Source: Arenibacter sp. F26102 (lineage in GTDB: Bacteria > Bacteroidota > Bacteroidia > Flavobacteriales > Flavobacteriaceae). From it: DNA of 64,000 nucleotides. The notes under the pieces were generated by a model. That model was given only the letters and a program-made list of their open reading frames with translations, made no database searches and was not told the DNA's origin. Position numbers and translations under genes: made by a program. Shown one piece after another: positions 8,465-16,597 of the stretch (the first letter of the stretch is position 1; every line of letters begins with the position of its first letter). The stretch is from NCBI RefSeq assembly GCF_023015865.1, contig NZ_JALKBC010000004.1, positions 186,770 to 250,769 on the forward strand. The letters are read 5' to 3'.

Positions 8465-9583
8465 TTAATTGAAAACTATTACACCCTTTGCGTTTTTTCC
8501 TTGAAGCATATCGTCTAACGCCTGCTGCAAATTTTCAAGTGGATACTCCCGAGTAATCATCTGATCCAATTTTAAATCTCCCTTTTTGTATAATCCCATC
8601 AATTTTGGGAAATCTATCTGAGGCCTGCATTTTCCGTAAAGGGGATTGATGTAAATTTTGTCCCACTCGAAGAGACGCATATCAATAGTAATTTTCTCTT
8701 CAATACCACTAACTTGAACCGCTGTTCCCGCATTTCTGATCATCGCCAAAGGAGCAGCTCCCAGAGACGGAATTGCAGTGCATTCAAAGGCGTAATCGGC
8801 ACCGCGACCATCAAATAAGAGCTTAACCTTAATAGCCAATTGGCTTAGACCCATGTCGGACTTGTCGGCCAACATAACATCCGTAGCCCCAAATTGTTTT
8901 GCCAATTCCAATTTATTAGGATTTACGTCTACTGCTAAAATACTTGCAGCACCAGAAATTGCGCAAGCGTTGATGACATTCAATCCAACCCCGCCACAAC
9001 CTAGTACCACTACCGAACTTCCAGCCTTTAATTTTGCAGCATTTACTACGGAACCATAACCCGTCATCACCCCACAGCTAATAATACTCGCCGCAGAGAA
9101 ATTTAGATTGTCATGTTCAACTTTTACCAGTGCGGATTCCTTTACTAAAGCGTACTCACTAAGTGTGCCCAAATTGAACGAGCGCTCAATGGGTTTGCCT
9201 TGCCATAGGGTACCTTCCAAATGGGCATGGCCAGGGGTATATCCATTTCCGCCTGCTACAACAGGGGAATTATTCTCGCAGATATGCTGATTGCCTTCTT
9301 GACATTGGAAACAGCTCATACATGGTGTTGCCCAATTTAAGATGACCTGGTCTCCTTTCGTGAAATTTTTCACTGCCGAACCTACTTTAGTCACAATTCC
9401 GGCTCCTTCGTGGCCCATAAGCACCGGCTTTCCCCAACTGAGGGAATCATAGTCGGTATGACAGATACCGGCCGCCTTTATTTTTACCAAGACCTCATTT
9501 TCCAATGGATCGCCGAGGGTAACTTGATCAATAATAAATTTACCATCACCGGTTGCAATGGCACTCTTGGATATTATGGACAT
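8465..9583 (-). CDS. zinc-dependent alcohol dehydrogenase (MDR family)
   Basis: A 372-residue medium-chain dehydrogenase. The catalytic zinc ligands are Cys 41 (GICHTDYD) and the GHEGAG segment (His 58, Glu 59); the structural zinc lobe is complete with Cys 88, 91, 94 and 102 (CMSCFQCQEGNQHIC). NAD binding is by VVLGCGGVGLNVI around 195-205, with Asp in LAVDVN favouring NAD. It is 5' of the esterase with a 9-nt gap, so the two are co-transcribed. Closest to the class III/aryl-alcohol branch of zinc alcohol dehydrogenases; the alcohol substrate cannot be named. Confidence 0.88.
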   Translation of the reverse strand: MSIISKSAIATGDGKFIIDQVTLGDPLENEVLVKIKAAGICHTDYDSLSWGKPVLMGHEGAGIVTKVGSAVKNFTKGDQVILNWATPCMSCFQCQEGNQHICENNSPVVAGGNGYTPGHAHLEGTLWQGKPIERSFNLGTLSEYALVKESALVKVEHDNLNFSAASIISCGVMTGYGSVVNAAKLKAGSSVVVLGCGGVGLNVINACAISGAASILAVDVNPNKLELAKQFGATDVMLADKSDMGLSQLAIKVKLLFDGRGADYAFECTAIPSLGAAPLAMIRNAGTAVQVSGIEEKITIDMRLFEWDKIYINPLYGKCRPQIDFPKLMGLYKKGDLKLDQMITREYPLENLQQALDDMLQGKNAKGVIVFN

Positions 9584-9616
9584 ACTTTTATTTTTTTGCT
9601 TTTTTAGAATGGGTTT

Positions 9617-9802
9617 CTAACTAATTATGGGACTAATAAGGTGTGCAATTTTCAAATCTTCCGTACAATCCAATAGTTTTTCTTTATTGATCCTTTCCCC
9701 TCTTTTAATCAATTTGGTGCCATAGACATAGGCTTTGGCATTGTTCACGGCATCCACGGCTATGTGTTTCCCATTTCGTCCTTGGAAAATGGATTTCACC
9801 AT
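9617..9802 (-). CDS. small hypothetical protein or gene remnant (61 aa)
   Basis: A 61-residue frame in the 349-base space between the alcohol dehydrogenase and the sulfatase. It is basic and hydrophilic in the N-terminal half. The segment KLIKRGERINKEKLLDC resembles the I-x-K/R-G-E-x-I-x-x-E-x-L pattern of SAF domains, so it may be the remains of a larger protein. No signal peptide or membrane segment. It could also be chance; it ends 33 nt before the dehydrogenase ATG and could be co-transcribed with it. The remaining about 130 bases up to the sulfatase stop hold nothing recognisable. Confidence 0.3.
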   Translation of the reverse strand: MVKSIFQGRNGKHIAVDAVNNAKAYVYGTKLIKRGERINKEKLLDCTEDLKIAHLISPIIS

Positions 9803-9932
9803 GGTGCATCGTCCTCCGAATTGTTTTGAGTTTGGGACATACCCCTAAAGTCACCTCACAAAATAAGGCCGAACAAATAATCTAGCTGTTTTTATCTTCT
9901 TTAGTTTGATTAGAGAGCTAGGTTAGTTCCTT

Positions 9933-11618
9933 TTAATCATTCCAATGTGTGTCTATTACTTTTTGAATGTGCGGATAGTTGGCATCGGTCTCGTTTAAAT
10001 CTTCCCTTTGTTTTACCAACTGTTGCTTTAAATCGGCAATAACATCCTTATACGCACTTTCCCCGTAGGCATTGTTCATTTCCTTTGGATCTTTTTTAAG
10101 GTCGTAAAACTCCCAGGCCGGAGGGGTATGATTGGCAAAATCATTGCCCCAGCTTTCTTTGTTCCAGCTAGCCGTAGGGTCATCGGTATCCACCCAATAC
10201 TTCCCATAGAAAAATATCAATTTATAATCCTTTGTCCTAATTCCAAAGTGGGCCGGGTTTTGGTGGCGGTGTGCCATATGCATCCAATAGCGGTAGTAGG
10301 TAGATTTTTGCCAATTATCTGGTTCCTTACCGGTTTCCAAAATGGTTTTAAAACTATGCCCTTGCATATAATCGGGGGTCTTTCCCCCTGCCATTTCAAT
10401 TAATGTGGGTGCAAAATCCGTATTGTTGATAATGGCTTCGGTGCGGGTTCCTGCTTCTATAGATTTAGGATATCGTACAAAAAATGGCATCCGCATTGAT
10501 TCATCATACATCCATCTTTTATCTATATAATCATGCTCGCCCAACATAAACCCTTGGTCCCCGGTATAGACAATAATGGTATTTTCCAATAATCCTTCCT
10601 GCTCCAAATAGTCCAATAGTCGCTTTACATTATCATCCACACCCTTGACACATCTTAGGTATTTCTTTAAATAATCTTGGTAGACTTTGCTGGTGTATTC
10701 TTTTTCGTCACCTGTCATTTCCCACTTTACATATTCCGATGGGGCAATGTCCCGGGCATTTCTATATTTTTTATAAACAGTGGTGTCATTCCAATATATA
10801 TTGTTGGCCTGATGGCGTATTAGATTCCTGTGAGAAACTGAGGACCCAATGATCCTGGTAAGGGAATCGTTCTTACCTCTTGTAGCTACAGAACCGTTGT
10901 TACCGTTGTTATAAAGGCTCTCCGGCTCAGGAATAAAGGTATCCGCCAAATAGTCTTCATATCTTGGTGCATATTCAAAATCATCATGGGGAGCCTTAAA
11001 ATGGTGCATTAGGAAAAACGGTTTGTTTGGGTCCCTTTCGTTTTTTAAATAATCCAGGGTGATATCCATGATATTGTCCGAAGAATGACCTTTGGTCTGA
11101 ACCACATTTTGGGGCCATGATTTTTCCCCTCTTACAAGAAATTCAGGATCAAAATAATTTCCCTGCCCTGGTAGAACCTTATAATAATCAAAAGCTGCAG
11201 GCTCATCATGCAAGTGCCACTTTCCCACTATGGCGGTTTGATACCCTAATTTCTTCATCTCTTTTGGCAGATACTGCTTTTCCAGGCCAATAGCTCCCTC
11301 TAGATCTAACACTCCATTGGCCTGTGAATTCTGTCCCGAAATAATTGCCGCTCTGCTGGGTGTACAAATGGCATTATTTACAAAGCAATTGTCAAATATT
11401 ATTCCCTCTTTGGCAATCTTGTCCAAGTTTGGAGTCGGATTCAACTGTGCCAGCCTACTTCCATAAATACCGAAGCCTTGGGTAGTGTGGTCATCGGACA
11501 TAATGAATATTATGTTGGGTTTTGTCTTTTCCTGTTCCGCGGTTTTGTCTCCGCAGGAGAAAAGGGACAAAGCAACTATTGCAAATAATAAAGTGGTTGG
11601 AGTATTCGGTTTTTTCAA
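9933..11618 (-). CDS. sulfatase (S1 family arylsulfatase-type), lipoprotein
   Basis: A type I sulfatase of about 560 residues that hydrolyses sulfate esters, probably from algal or animal glycans. The maturation motif CTPSR (about 85-89 from the chosen start) gives the formylglycine nucleophile; metal residues are in IIFIMSDDHTTQG and IVYTGDQGFMLGEHD, and KWHLHDEP is a typical substrate-side loop. The TTG at 11618 gives a clean lipoprotein signal (KKPNTPTTLLFAIVALSLFSC), so it is preferred; ATG 11681 adds 21 residues ahead of the signal. Lipidation at the lipobox Cys would place it on the periplasmic or outer face. It is divergent from the dehydrogenase-HiPIP-amidohydrolase genes. Activation needs an anaerobic-type maturase or equivalent, not in this window. 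Confidence 0.92.
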   Translation of the reverse strand: MKKPNTPTTLLFAIVALSLFSCGDKTAEQEKTKPNIIFIMSDDHTTQGFGIYGSRLAQLNPTPNLDKIAKEGIIFDNCFVNNAICTPSRAAIISGQNSQANGVLDLEGAIGLEKQYLPKEMKKLGYQTAIVGKWHLHDEPAAFDYYKVLPGQGNYFDPEFLVRGEKSWPQNVVQTKGHSSDNIMDITLDYLKNERDPNKPFFLMHHFKAPHDDFEYAPRYEDYLADTFIPEPESLYNNGNNGSVATRGKNDSLTRIIGSSVSHRNLIRHQANNIYWNDTTVYKKYRNARDIAPSEYVKWEMTGDEKEYTSKVYQDYLKKYLRCVKGVDDNVKRLLDYLEQEGLLENTIIVYTGDQGFMLGEHDYIDKRWMYDESMRMPFFVRYPKSIEAGTRTEAIINNTDFAPTLIEMAGGKTPDYMQGHSFKTILETGKEPDNWQKSTYYRYWMHMAHRHQNPAHFGIRTKDYKLIFFYGKYWVDTDDPTASWNKESWGNDFANHTPPAWEFYDLKKDPKEMNNAYGESAYKDVIADLKQQLVKQREDLNETDANYPHIQKVIDTHWND

Positions 11619-11976
11619 AATAATAATTTTTGGTTCAAGTTTTAAAAATAATGTTTTTTGAGCTTTTGTATGTTCACACATGTTTAAATAAATACCAATT
11701 AGGTTTTTTCGACCATTATGAAGGACTGCTGTATTAATGGGAGGGCCAATACTGAATAATATGGCAATGGCAAGGCCTTTTGTATTAGTTTGGATTTTCC
11801 TCGGACAACATTAATTTTGAATACACTTTTTTTAGTATTTTCGGATAATGATCAACTAAAATTTTACACTTTAAGGATAATTTTAACCATTCAAATAATT
11901 AATTCTGAAAAAAGTAACAACCATAAATTTCTCTAAAAAGAAATTTAAGCAGAACAAAAACAGATGTAATAGGTAC
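11619..11976. other. divergent intergenic region, sulfatase / dehydrogenase-like gene
   Basis: About 360 AT-rich bases between two divergent starts, so promoters for both directions must lie here. No clear TAnnTTTG -7 box with a well-spaced -33 box was seen. A 9-bp inverted repeat, TAAATTTCT at 11924-11932 and AGAAATTTA at 11939-11947, sits 30 nt before the TTG start of the rightward gene; it could be an operator or a leader hairpin, but AT-rich repeats of this size occur by chance. Confidence 0.3.
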
Positions 11977-14094
11977 TTGGCAATTAATGTACAATTCTTG
12001 ATATTACTATCGATCATCTTAGTTTCTTGTAAGGGAAAGCCTCTGTATGAAGGGCCGCTTAGTCCGGAAGAGTCCTTGAAAACTTTTCAGTTTGCTGAAA
12101 ACTTTAAGGCGGAAATTTTCGCATCGGAACCATTGGTCATAGACCCTGTGTCCATGCAGTATGATGGAGACGGAAATGCTTACGTTGTCGGCATGCTGGA
12201 TGCCTACAAGGACGATTCTGTAAAAGGAAAAGGAAAAATAGTTCTGTTAAAGGACACTAATGGAGACGGAAGGGCCGACACGTCTACCGTTTTTGTAGAC
12301 AGTCTTAGGGAGGCAACCAGTGTGTTGCCATGGAAGGGTGGCCTGCTGGTATGCGCAGCGCCCAATATCACGTATTACAAGGATACTGATGGAGATGGAC
12401 GTTCAGATTTAAAAGAGATTCTTTTTAGCGGCTTCTTTAATAAGAATGAAGAAGTGCAAATCACCAATCTTCGTTTTGGCATTGATAACTGGATCTATGC
12501 AAATAATGGAGGGCAGGCAGGTGAAATAAGTTTTAGCCGCCTACCCGATGCGCCCCGGCTAAATGTGCAGGGTGCCGATTTTCGCTTTCGACTGGACCGC
12601 AATGAATTTGAACGTAGTTCAGGCCCAGGCCAATTTGGCCTTGCCATTGACGATTGGGGCCATCGGTATTTTACAGCAAATTCCTTACACATCCGCGAGG
12701 TAGTGGTTCCTTTGCGATACCTTGAAAGAAACCCTTATCTGCCCGCTTCAACAAAAAGTACGATTCAAAATATTTCGGACCATGATCCCCTTATGCACCA
12801 GTTAAGTGAAACGCCATACTGGAGGCAGGTACGAACCGATCGTCGTAATATGAATTTTCTGGAAAATAACCTTGACAGGGTAGAATATGCAAGGGGTCAT
12901 TTTACAGGGGCTTCAGGGGGAACGTTCTACGATGGCGATAAGTTTCCAAAAGAATATTATGGTAATATATTTACAGGTGAAGTTGCAGGCAGCTTGGTGC
13001 ACCGAGATATTATTTCTGTTGTTGATAGTTTGCCTTATAGGGTTGCAAAGCGAGGAGAAAAGGAAAAAGATAAAGAATTTATGGCAACTACGGATTCATG
13101 GTTTCGTCCTGCAAATTTCTCTGTAGGCCCTGATGGTTATCTTTATATTATGGATATGTACCGGCAGCATATTGAAACTCCAATGTCTATCCCTGAAGAC
13201 CTACAGGAGACCATGGACTTTGACGCCGGGAGTGAATATGGGCGTATTTACAGAATAATACCTAAAGATGATGGTCCTTATAAACCAGTTAGCCCTAATC
13301 TCAGTAAAGCATCTTCTTCCGAACTGGTTAAAGCGTTGCAGCATGAAAATCGATGGTGGAATCTTACAGCTCAAAGGCTTCTTTTGGAGCGCCAGGATAA
13401 AAGTGTGTTACCCGAGGTAAGCGCTGTGTTTGCCCAAAGTAAAAATCCAAGATTCAGATTACATGCTTTATATGTTCTGGAAGGAATGGATGCTCTGGAT
13501 GCAGCTACTGTTAAGACCGCTATGAATGATCCTTCAGCTGGAGTTAGAGAAAATGCAGCGATACTTGCCGAACGATTTCCTGATTGTTTATCCCAGTTGG
13601 CAGAAATGATCAATGACCCTTCGATCAGGGTTGCTTTCCAGGCTACTTTGAGTTTGGGTCAATTTAAAGATAATACGGTAGTCACCGCACTGGCAAAGGC
13701 GTTGGAGCTACATGGGCAGAGTTCATGGTTCAGTATTGCAATATTGAGCTCAGAAGCTGGATCAGGTATTGACCTTTTAAAAACTTTAGAGAAGAATTCT
13801 TTTTTTAAGGAAGCTTCATCCTGGAAACTAAAATTTATTGAGACTTGCTCCTATGTAATTGGTGCTCGTAATGATAAAAGCCAAGTCTCAGGTTTATTAA
13901 GTATACTGGCTCAATCTTCACCATCAAATACAGCAGGATGGCAGTCGGCAAGTATTAAGGGATTGGTCGAAGGATTAGAGAAATCTACGGAATGGGAAGA
14001 TTCATTAAAAGAAAAACTAAAAATTATTTCTTCGGAAGCAGAGGGTAATGCCCCTAAAGCAATACAGGATTTATTGGAAATCTATCCTAAATGA
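11977..14094 (+). CDS. exported lipoprotein: membrane-bound-dehydrogenase-type beta-propeller with HEAT repeats
   Basis: A 705-residue protein starting at TTG 11977 (no in-frame ATG nearby) with a lipoprotein signal ending LVSC (Cys 18). Residues about 30-430 match the putative membrane-bound dehydrogenase propeller of Planctomycetes and Bacteroidota: FKAEIFASEPLVIDPVSMQY, LLKDTNGDGRADTS, YYKDTDGDGRSDLKE and SVGPDGYLYIMDMYRQHIE, where the DxDGDGxxD stretches bind calcium. About 450-700 is a run of HEAT-like helices. Relatives often end in a c-type heme domain, but there is no CxxCH here. A HiPIP-like protein follows 50 nt downstream and could be the electron carrier (inference). It is a paralogue of the lipoprotein at 46108-49452. 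The true activity of the family is not established. Confidence 0.8.
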   Translation: MAINVQFLILLSIILVSCKGKPLYEGPLSPEESLKTFQFAENFKAEIFASEPLVIDPVSMQYDGDGNAYVVGMLDAYKDDSVKGKGKIVLLKDTNGDGRADTSTVFVDSLREATSVLPWKGGLLVCAAPNITYYKDTDGDGRSDLKEILFSGFFNKNEEVQITNLRFGIDNWIYANNGGQAGEISFSRLPDAPRLNVQGADFRFRLDRNEFERSSGPGQFGLAIDDWGHRYFTANSLHIREVVVPLRYLERNPYLPASTKSTIQNISDHDPLMHQLSETPYWRQVRTDRRNMNFLENNLDRVEYARGHFTGASGGTFYDGDKFPKEYYGNIFTGEVAGSLVHRDIISVVDSLPYRVAKRGEKEKDKEFMATTDSWFRPANFSVGPDGYLYIMDMYRQHIETPMSIPEDLQETMDFDAGSEYGRIYRIIPKDDGPYKPVSPNLSKASSSELVKALQHENRWWNLTAQRLLLERQDKSVLPEVSAVFAQSKNPRFRLHALYVLEGMDALDAATVKTAMNDPSAGVRENAAILAERFPDCLSQLAEMINDPSIRVAFQATLSLGQFKDNTVVTALAKALELHGQSSWFSIAILSSEAGSGIDLLKTLEKNSFFKEASSWKLKFIETCSYVIGARNDKSQVSGLLSILAQSSPSNTAGWQSASIKGLVEGLEKSTEWEDSLKEKLKIISSEAEGNAPKAIQDLLEIYPK

Positions 14095-14143
14095 ACATTA
14101 GCTTATTACATCAAATTATATCTTTTAAAAAACAGTTTTAAAA

Positions 14144-14515
14144 ATGGGCAACAAGAACTATTCCAGAAGGAATTTTATTAATAAATGCTTTAGTAGCGCC
14201 TGTTTATTTATAGGGGGTATGCTGCTTCTTAACTGTCGCGGTAAAAATGAATCAGCCGGAGATGAAAGTGAGACCCAGATCCAAAGCAATTTGGAAGACC
14301 CTTGCAATGACCTAACAGATGTAGGTGAGGGAGAAATTAAAAAGCGCCAAAGCTTAGGATATGTAAAACAATCTGCCGTTCCTGATAATTCATGTGGTAA
14401 TTGCGCGCTCTATATTCCTGCGAAGCCAGATAAAAAATGTGGGGGATGTATCCTTTTTAAAGGACCCGTTTATGTCGAGGGCCATTGTATTCAATGGGCG
14501 GCAGTAACTGCATAA
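14144..14515 (+). CDS. HiPIP-like iron-sulfur protein, Tat-exported
   Basis: A 123-residue exported protein. The N-terminus has a twin-arginine signal (YSRRNFINK) and a hydrophobic stretch ending in LLLNC. The C-terminal 45 residues contain Cys 84, 87, 99, 102 and 115; Cys 84-x2-87-x14-102-x12-115 reproduces the four-cysteine spacing of high-potential iron-sulfur proteins, with the expected CxLFKGP and Cys-x-x-Trp (CIQW) ending. Tat export fits a cofactor loaded in the cytoplasm. HiPIPs carry single electrons at high potential in the periplasm. It lies between the dehydrogenase-like lipoprotein and an amidohydrolase, all on the same strand. Whether Cys 31 is lipidated is unclear. Confidence 0.78.
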   Translation: MGNKNYSRRNFINKCFSSACLFIGGMLLLNCRGKNESAGDESETQIQSNLEDPCNDLTDVGEGEIKKRQSLGYVKQSAVPDNSCGNCALYIPAKPDKKCGGCILFKGPVYVEGHCIQWAAVTA

Positions 14516-14580
14516 TTGAAAAGCTTCAAATAGAAAAAGTAAAAAAAGATTTTAACCACTCCCCTATTAATTTAGTTGTT

Positions 14581-15546
14581 ATGTCACAGTTAAAAAAAAG
14601 TTTTTCCCGTCGTGAATTTATAGCAAGTACGAGTTTGCTCGCTCTTGGAACCTCTTTAAAACTAAACGCGTTCAATGAAATTTCAAGCATAAAAAAAGAA
14701 CCAATAATTGACATTCATCAGCACACCCATTACGTTCAACGCACAGATCAACAGCTGCTGGCACATCAAAGGGCAATGGGCATTACTACTACTATCCTTT
14801 TACCATCAGGGCGTCCAGTAAATTCACCATCCACTCACCAAGGCGTGGCCAATGGATTGCAAGCAGAAGCAGGAGGAAATGCAGAGTGTTACTTATTTGC
14901 AAGCCAACATAAGAAGGAATTCCTCTTTGGGGCTTGTGCTGTTCCTGATATGAAAGATGGCCTTTATGAGATTGAAAAATATTTAAAATTGGGTGCAGTG
15001 GTTATTGGTGAATTAAAATTCGGCGTTACATGTGATTCACCAGAGATGCAAAAAATTTACCAATTGGCTCAAAATTATAATGTACCGGTACTTATGCATT
15101 GGCAGCATGAAATGTATAATTATGGCTTCGAACGTTTTTATAAAATGTTGGAAAAATATCCGAAAGTAAATTTCATTGGACATGCGCAAACCTGGTGGGC
15201 CAATATTGACAAAAATCATAAAGACCAATCAATCCTGTATCCTAAAGACCCTGTAACACCGGGAGGAATTACAGATCGATATCTGAGCGATTATCCGAAC
15301 ATGTATGGCGATCTTTCTGCAGGCTCAGGTTTTAGTGCACTTACAAGAGATGAAGACCATGCCAGGTTTTTCTTGGAAAGGCACAAAGACAAGTTATTGT
15401 ACGGTAGTGATTGTGCGGACCCAACAGCCTCGGATCCGGATAGTTGTTCCGGTACTCTAGATATCGCTGAGATACGTAAGTTGGTTTCTAAGTCGACCGA
15501 ACGTAAATTATTATATGATAATGCCAAGAAATTATTCCGTCTTTAA
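14581..15546 (+). CDS. Tat-exported amidohydrolase (metal-dependent TIM-barrel hydrolase)
   Basis: From ATG 14581 the product is 321 residues with a clear twin-arginine signal (FSRREFIASTSLLALG). The frame is open 32 codons upstream, overlapping the HiPIP gene, but that extension would bury the signal. Amidohydrolase-2 family features: metal ligands in IIDIHQHTHY, GELKFGV, VLMHWQHE and NFIGHAQTWW, and the closing Asp in LLYGSDCADP. These enzymes hydrolyse or decarboxylate cyclic or carboxylated substrates; the substrate here is unknown. It is the third gene of a run with the propeller lipoprotein and the HiPIP, all predicted to act outside the cytoplasm, which suggests one exported pathway. 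Confidence 0.85.
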   Translation: MSQLKKSFSRREFIASTSLLALGTSLKLNAFNEISSIKKEPIIDIHQHTHYVQRTDQQLLAHQRAMGITTTILLPSGRPVNSPSTHQGVANGLQAEAGGNAECYLFASQHKKEFLFGACAVPDMKDGLYEIEKYLKLGAVVIGELKFGVTCDSPEMQKIYQLAQNYNVPVLMHWQHEMYNYGFERFYKMLEKYPKVNFIGHAQTWWANIDKNHKDQSILYPKDPVTPGGITDRYLSDYPNMYGDLSAGSGFSALTRDEDHARFFLERHKDKLLYGSDCADPTASDPDSCSGTLDIAEIRKLVSKSTERKLLYDNAKKLFRL

Positions 15547-15596
15547 TTAATTATTTTATTTCATGATGATTTTACCAATGGTCAAGTAAGCCTAAG

Positions 15597-16595
15597 TTAA
15601 TAAAACTTACTATAATCCGATCTTCTGCGCTCCTTAAATCTAGAGATATCAAAGACCAAGAATAGTTCCAATGAATTGGGAATAATCTGTTTGGCCTCAC
15701 CACCAAATGGCACCCTATAGTTTAATCCAAATTCAAAAGTCTCAAGGGTAAGGCTGGTAGCAAATCCTATTTCGGAGAATGAAGCATTTTCCATATAATT
15801 GAGATGCTCATTTATACCTATACTAAAATTTCCGAGGGTAAAATCCTGATAGAAATCCAATCTAGTATTTGGGCCTTGTACAGATACTGCATTGAACAAA
15901 TATAGATATGAGTATTGGGGTAATTTGGCCTGTCCATATTTATTAATGTTCAATTCATATCCAAACTGCCCTGAAATAAGCATATTTAAATTCACATTAT
16001 TTTCGCTCTGTTTTGACGAGATTCTAGGTTGATTCAAATGTTTAAGGGATAGTCCAAAGAGCATATTAATATCGTTATGTATCAAAACAGAAGCACCCAT
16101 ATCCAAATAGCCAATATTTTCCGAGGCTGTAATGGGGTCAATGGTGTTTGCACTAATCTGACCGGTAAATATGTTAATTTGATCCTGAAAGGTGAGATTG
16201 TTAAAATCGTACCTATAGTTGCTATATGCCGCCGTTATTCCAGGATATAGGATCCAATCGTTCTTCAATACCAATTTGTACATATAACTCAAGGCCGCTG
16301 AAGTATAATTAAATCCGGAGTTGTTTAAATTATTGTTGAATAAATCCAAGCCCAATTGAAAATTGTACTCTTCAAAAGCGGTTGACCCAAAAGCATATTT
16401 GTGCTGGGATTGTGCCCCTTGATTTTGACTTGCAAATTCAGCCAATACCCCTATCCTAGTCTTGTCCTTAAAGGCATGAAAACTTGGATTTAAGGAAGCC
16501 GGAACCTTACTAAGGTTGTGCACGAATTTCTCTTGGGCATTGGCCCCCAACGAAATTAAAATAAGTAGGAGGATTATTATATTAAGTTTTTTCAT
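15597..16595 (-). CDS. PorP/SprF family type IX secretion system membrane protein
   Basis: A 332-residue outer-membrane beta-barrel protein with a standard signal peptide (KKLNIIILLLILISLGANAQ). It has the family's alternating aromatic strands, for example YMYKLVLKNDWILYPGITAAY, LDMGASVLIHNDINMLFGLS and FEFGLNYRVPFGG, and a basic RRRSDYSKFY tail. PorP/SprF proteins work with a particular large adhesin partner to bring it through the type IX system to the cell surface. The adhesin gene lies immediately upstream with a 2-nt gap, exactly the SprF-SprB arrangement. Confidence 0.92.
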   Translation of the reverse strand: MKKLNIIILLLILISLGANAQEKFVHNLSKVPASLNPSFHAFKDKTRIGVLAEFASQNQGAQSQHKYAFGSTAFEEYNFQLGLDLFNNNLNNSGFNYTSAALSYMYKLVLKNDWILYPGITAAYSNYRYDFNNLTFQDQINIFTGQISANTIDPITASENIGYLDMGASVLIHNDINMLFGLSLKHLNQPRISSKQSENNVNLNMLISGQFGYELNINKYGQAKLPQYSYLYLFNAVSVQGPNTRLDFYQDFTLGNFSIGINEHLNYMENASFSEIGFATSLTLETFEFGLNYRVPFGGEAKQIIPNSLELFLVFDISRFKERRRSDYSKFY

Positions 16596-16597
16596 CT

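Noticed and set aside
7655-9583. Complete glutathione-dependent formaldehyde detoxification pair
   Set aside because: The esterase and dehydrogenase fit the general families but specific class III dehydrogenase and S-formylglutathione hydrolase features could not be confirmed, and Bacteroidota often lack glutathione.
11924-11947. 9-bp AT-rich inverted repeat as a firm operator
   Set aside because: Composed almost only of A and T in AT-rich DNA; it could easily arise by chance, so it is only mentioned in the intergenic entry.
14485-14580. Upstream start for the amidohydrolase overlapping the HiPIP gene
   Set aside because: It would put 32 residues in front of a clear twin-arginine signal; ATG 14581 is the better start.
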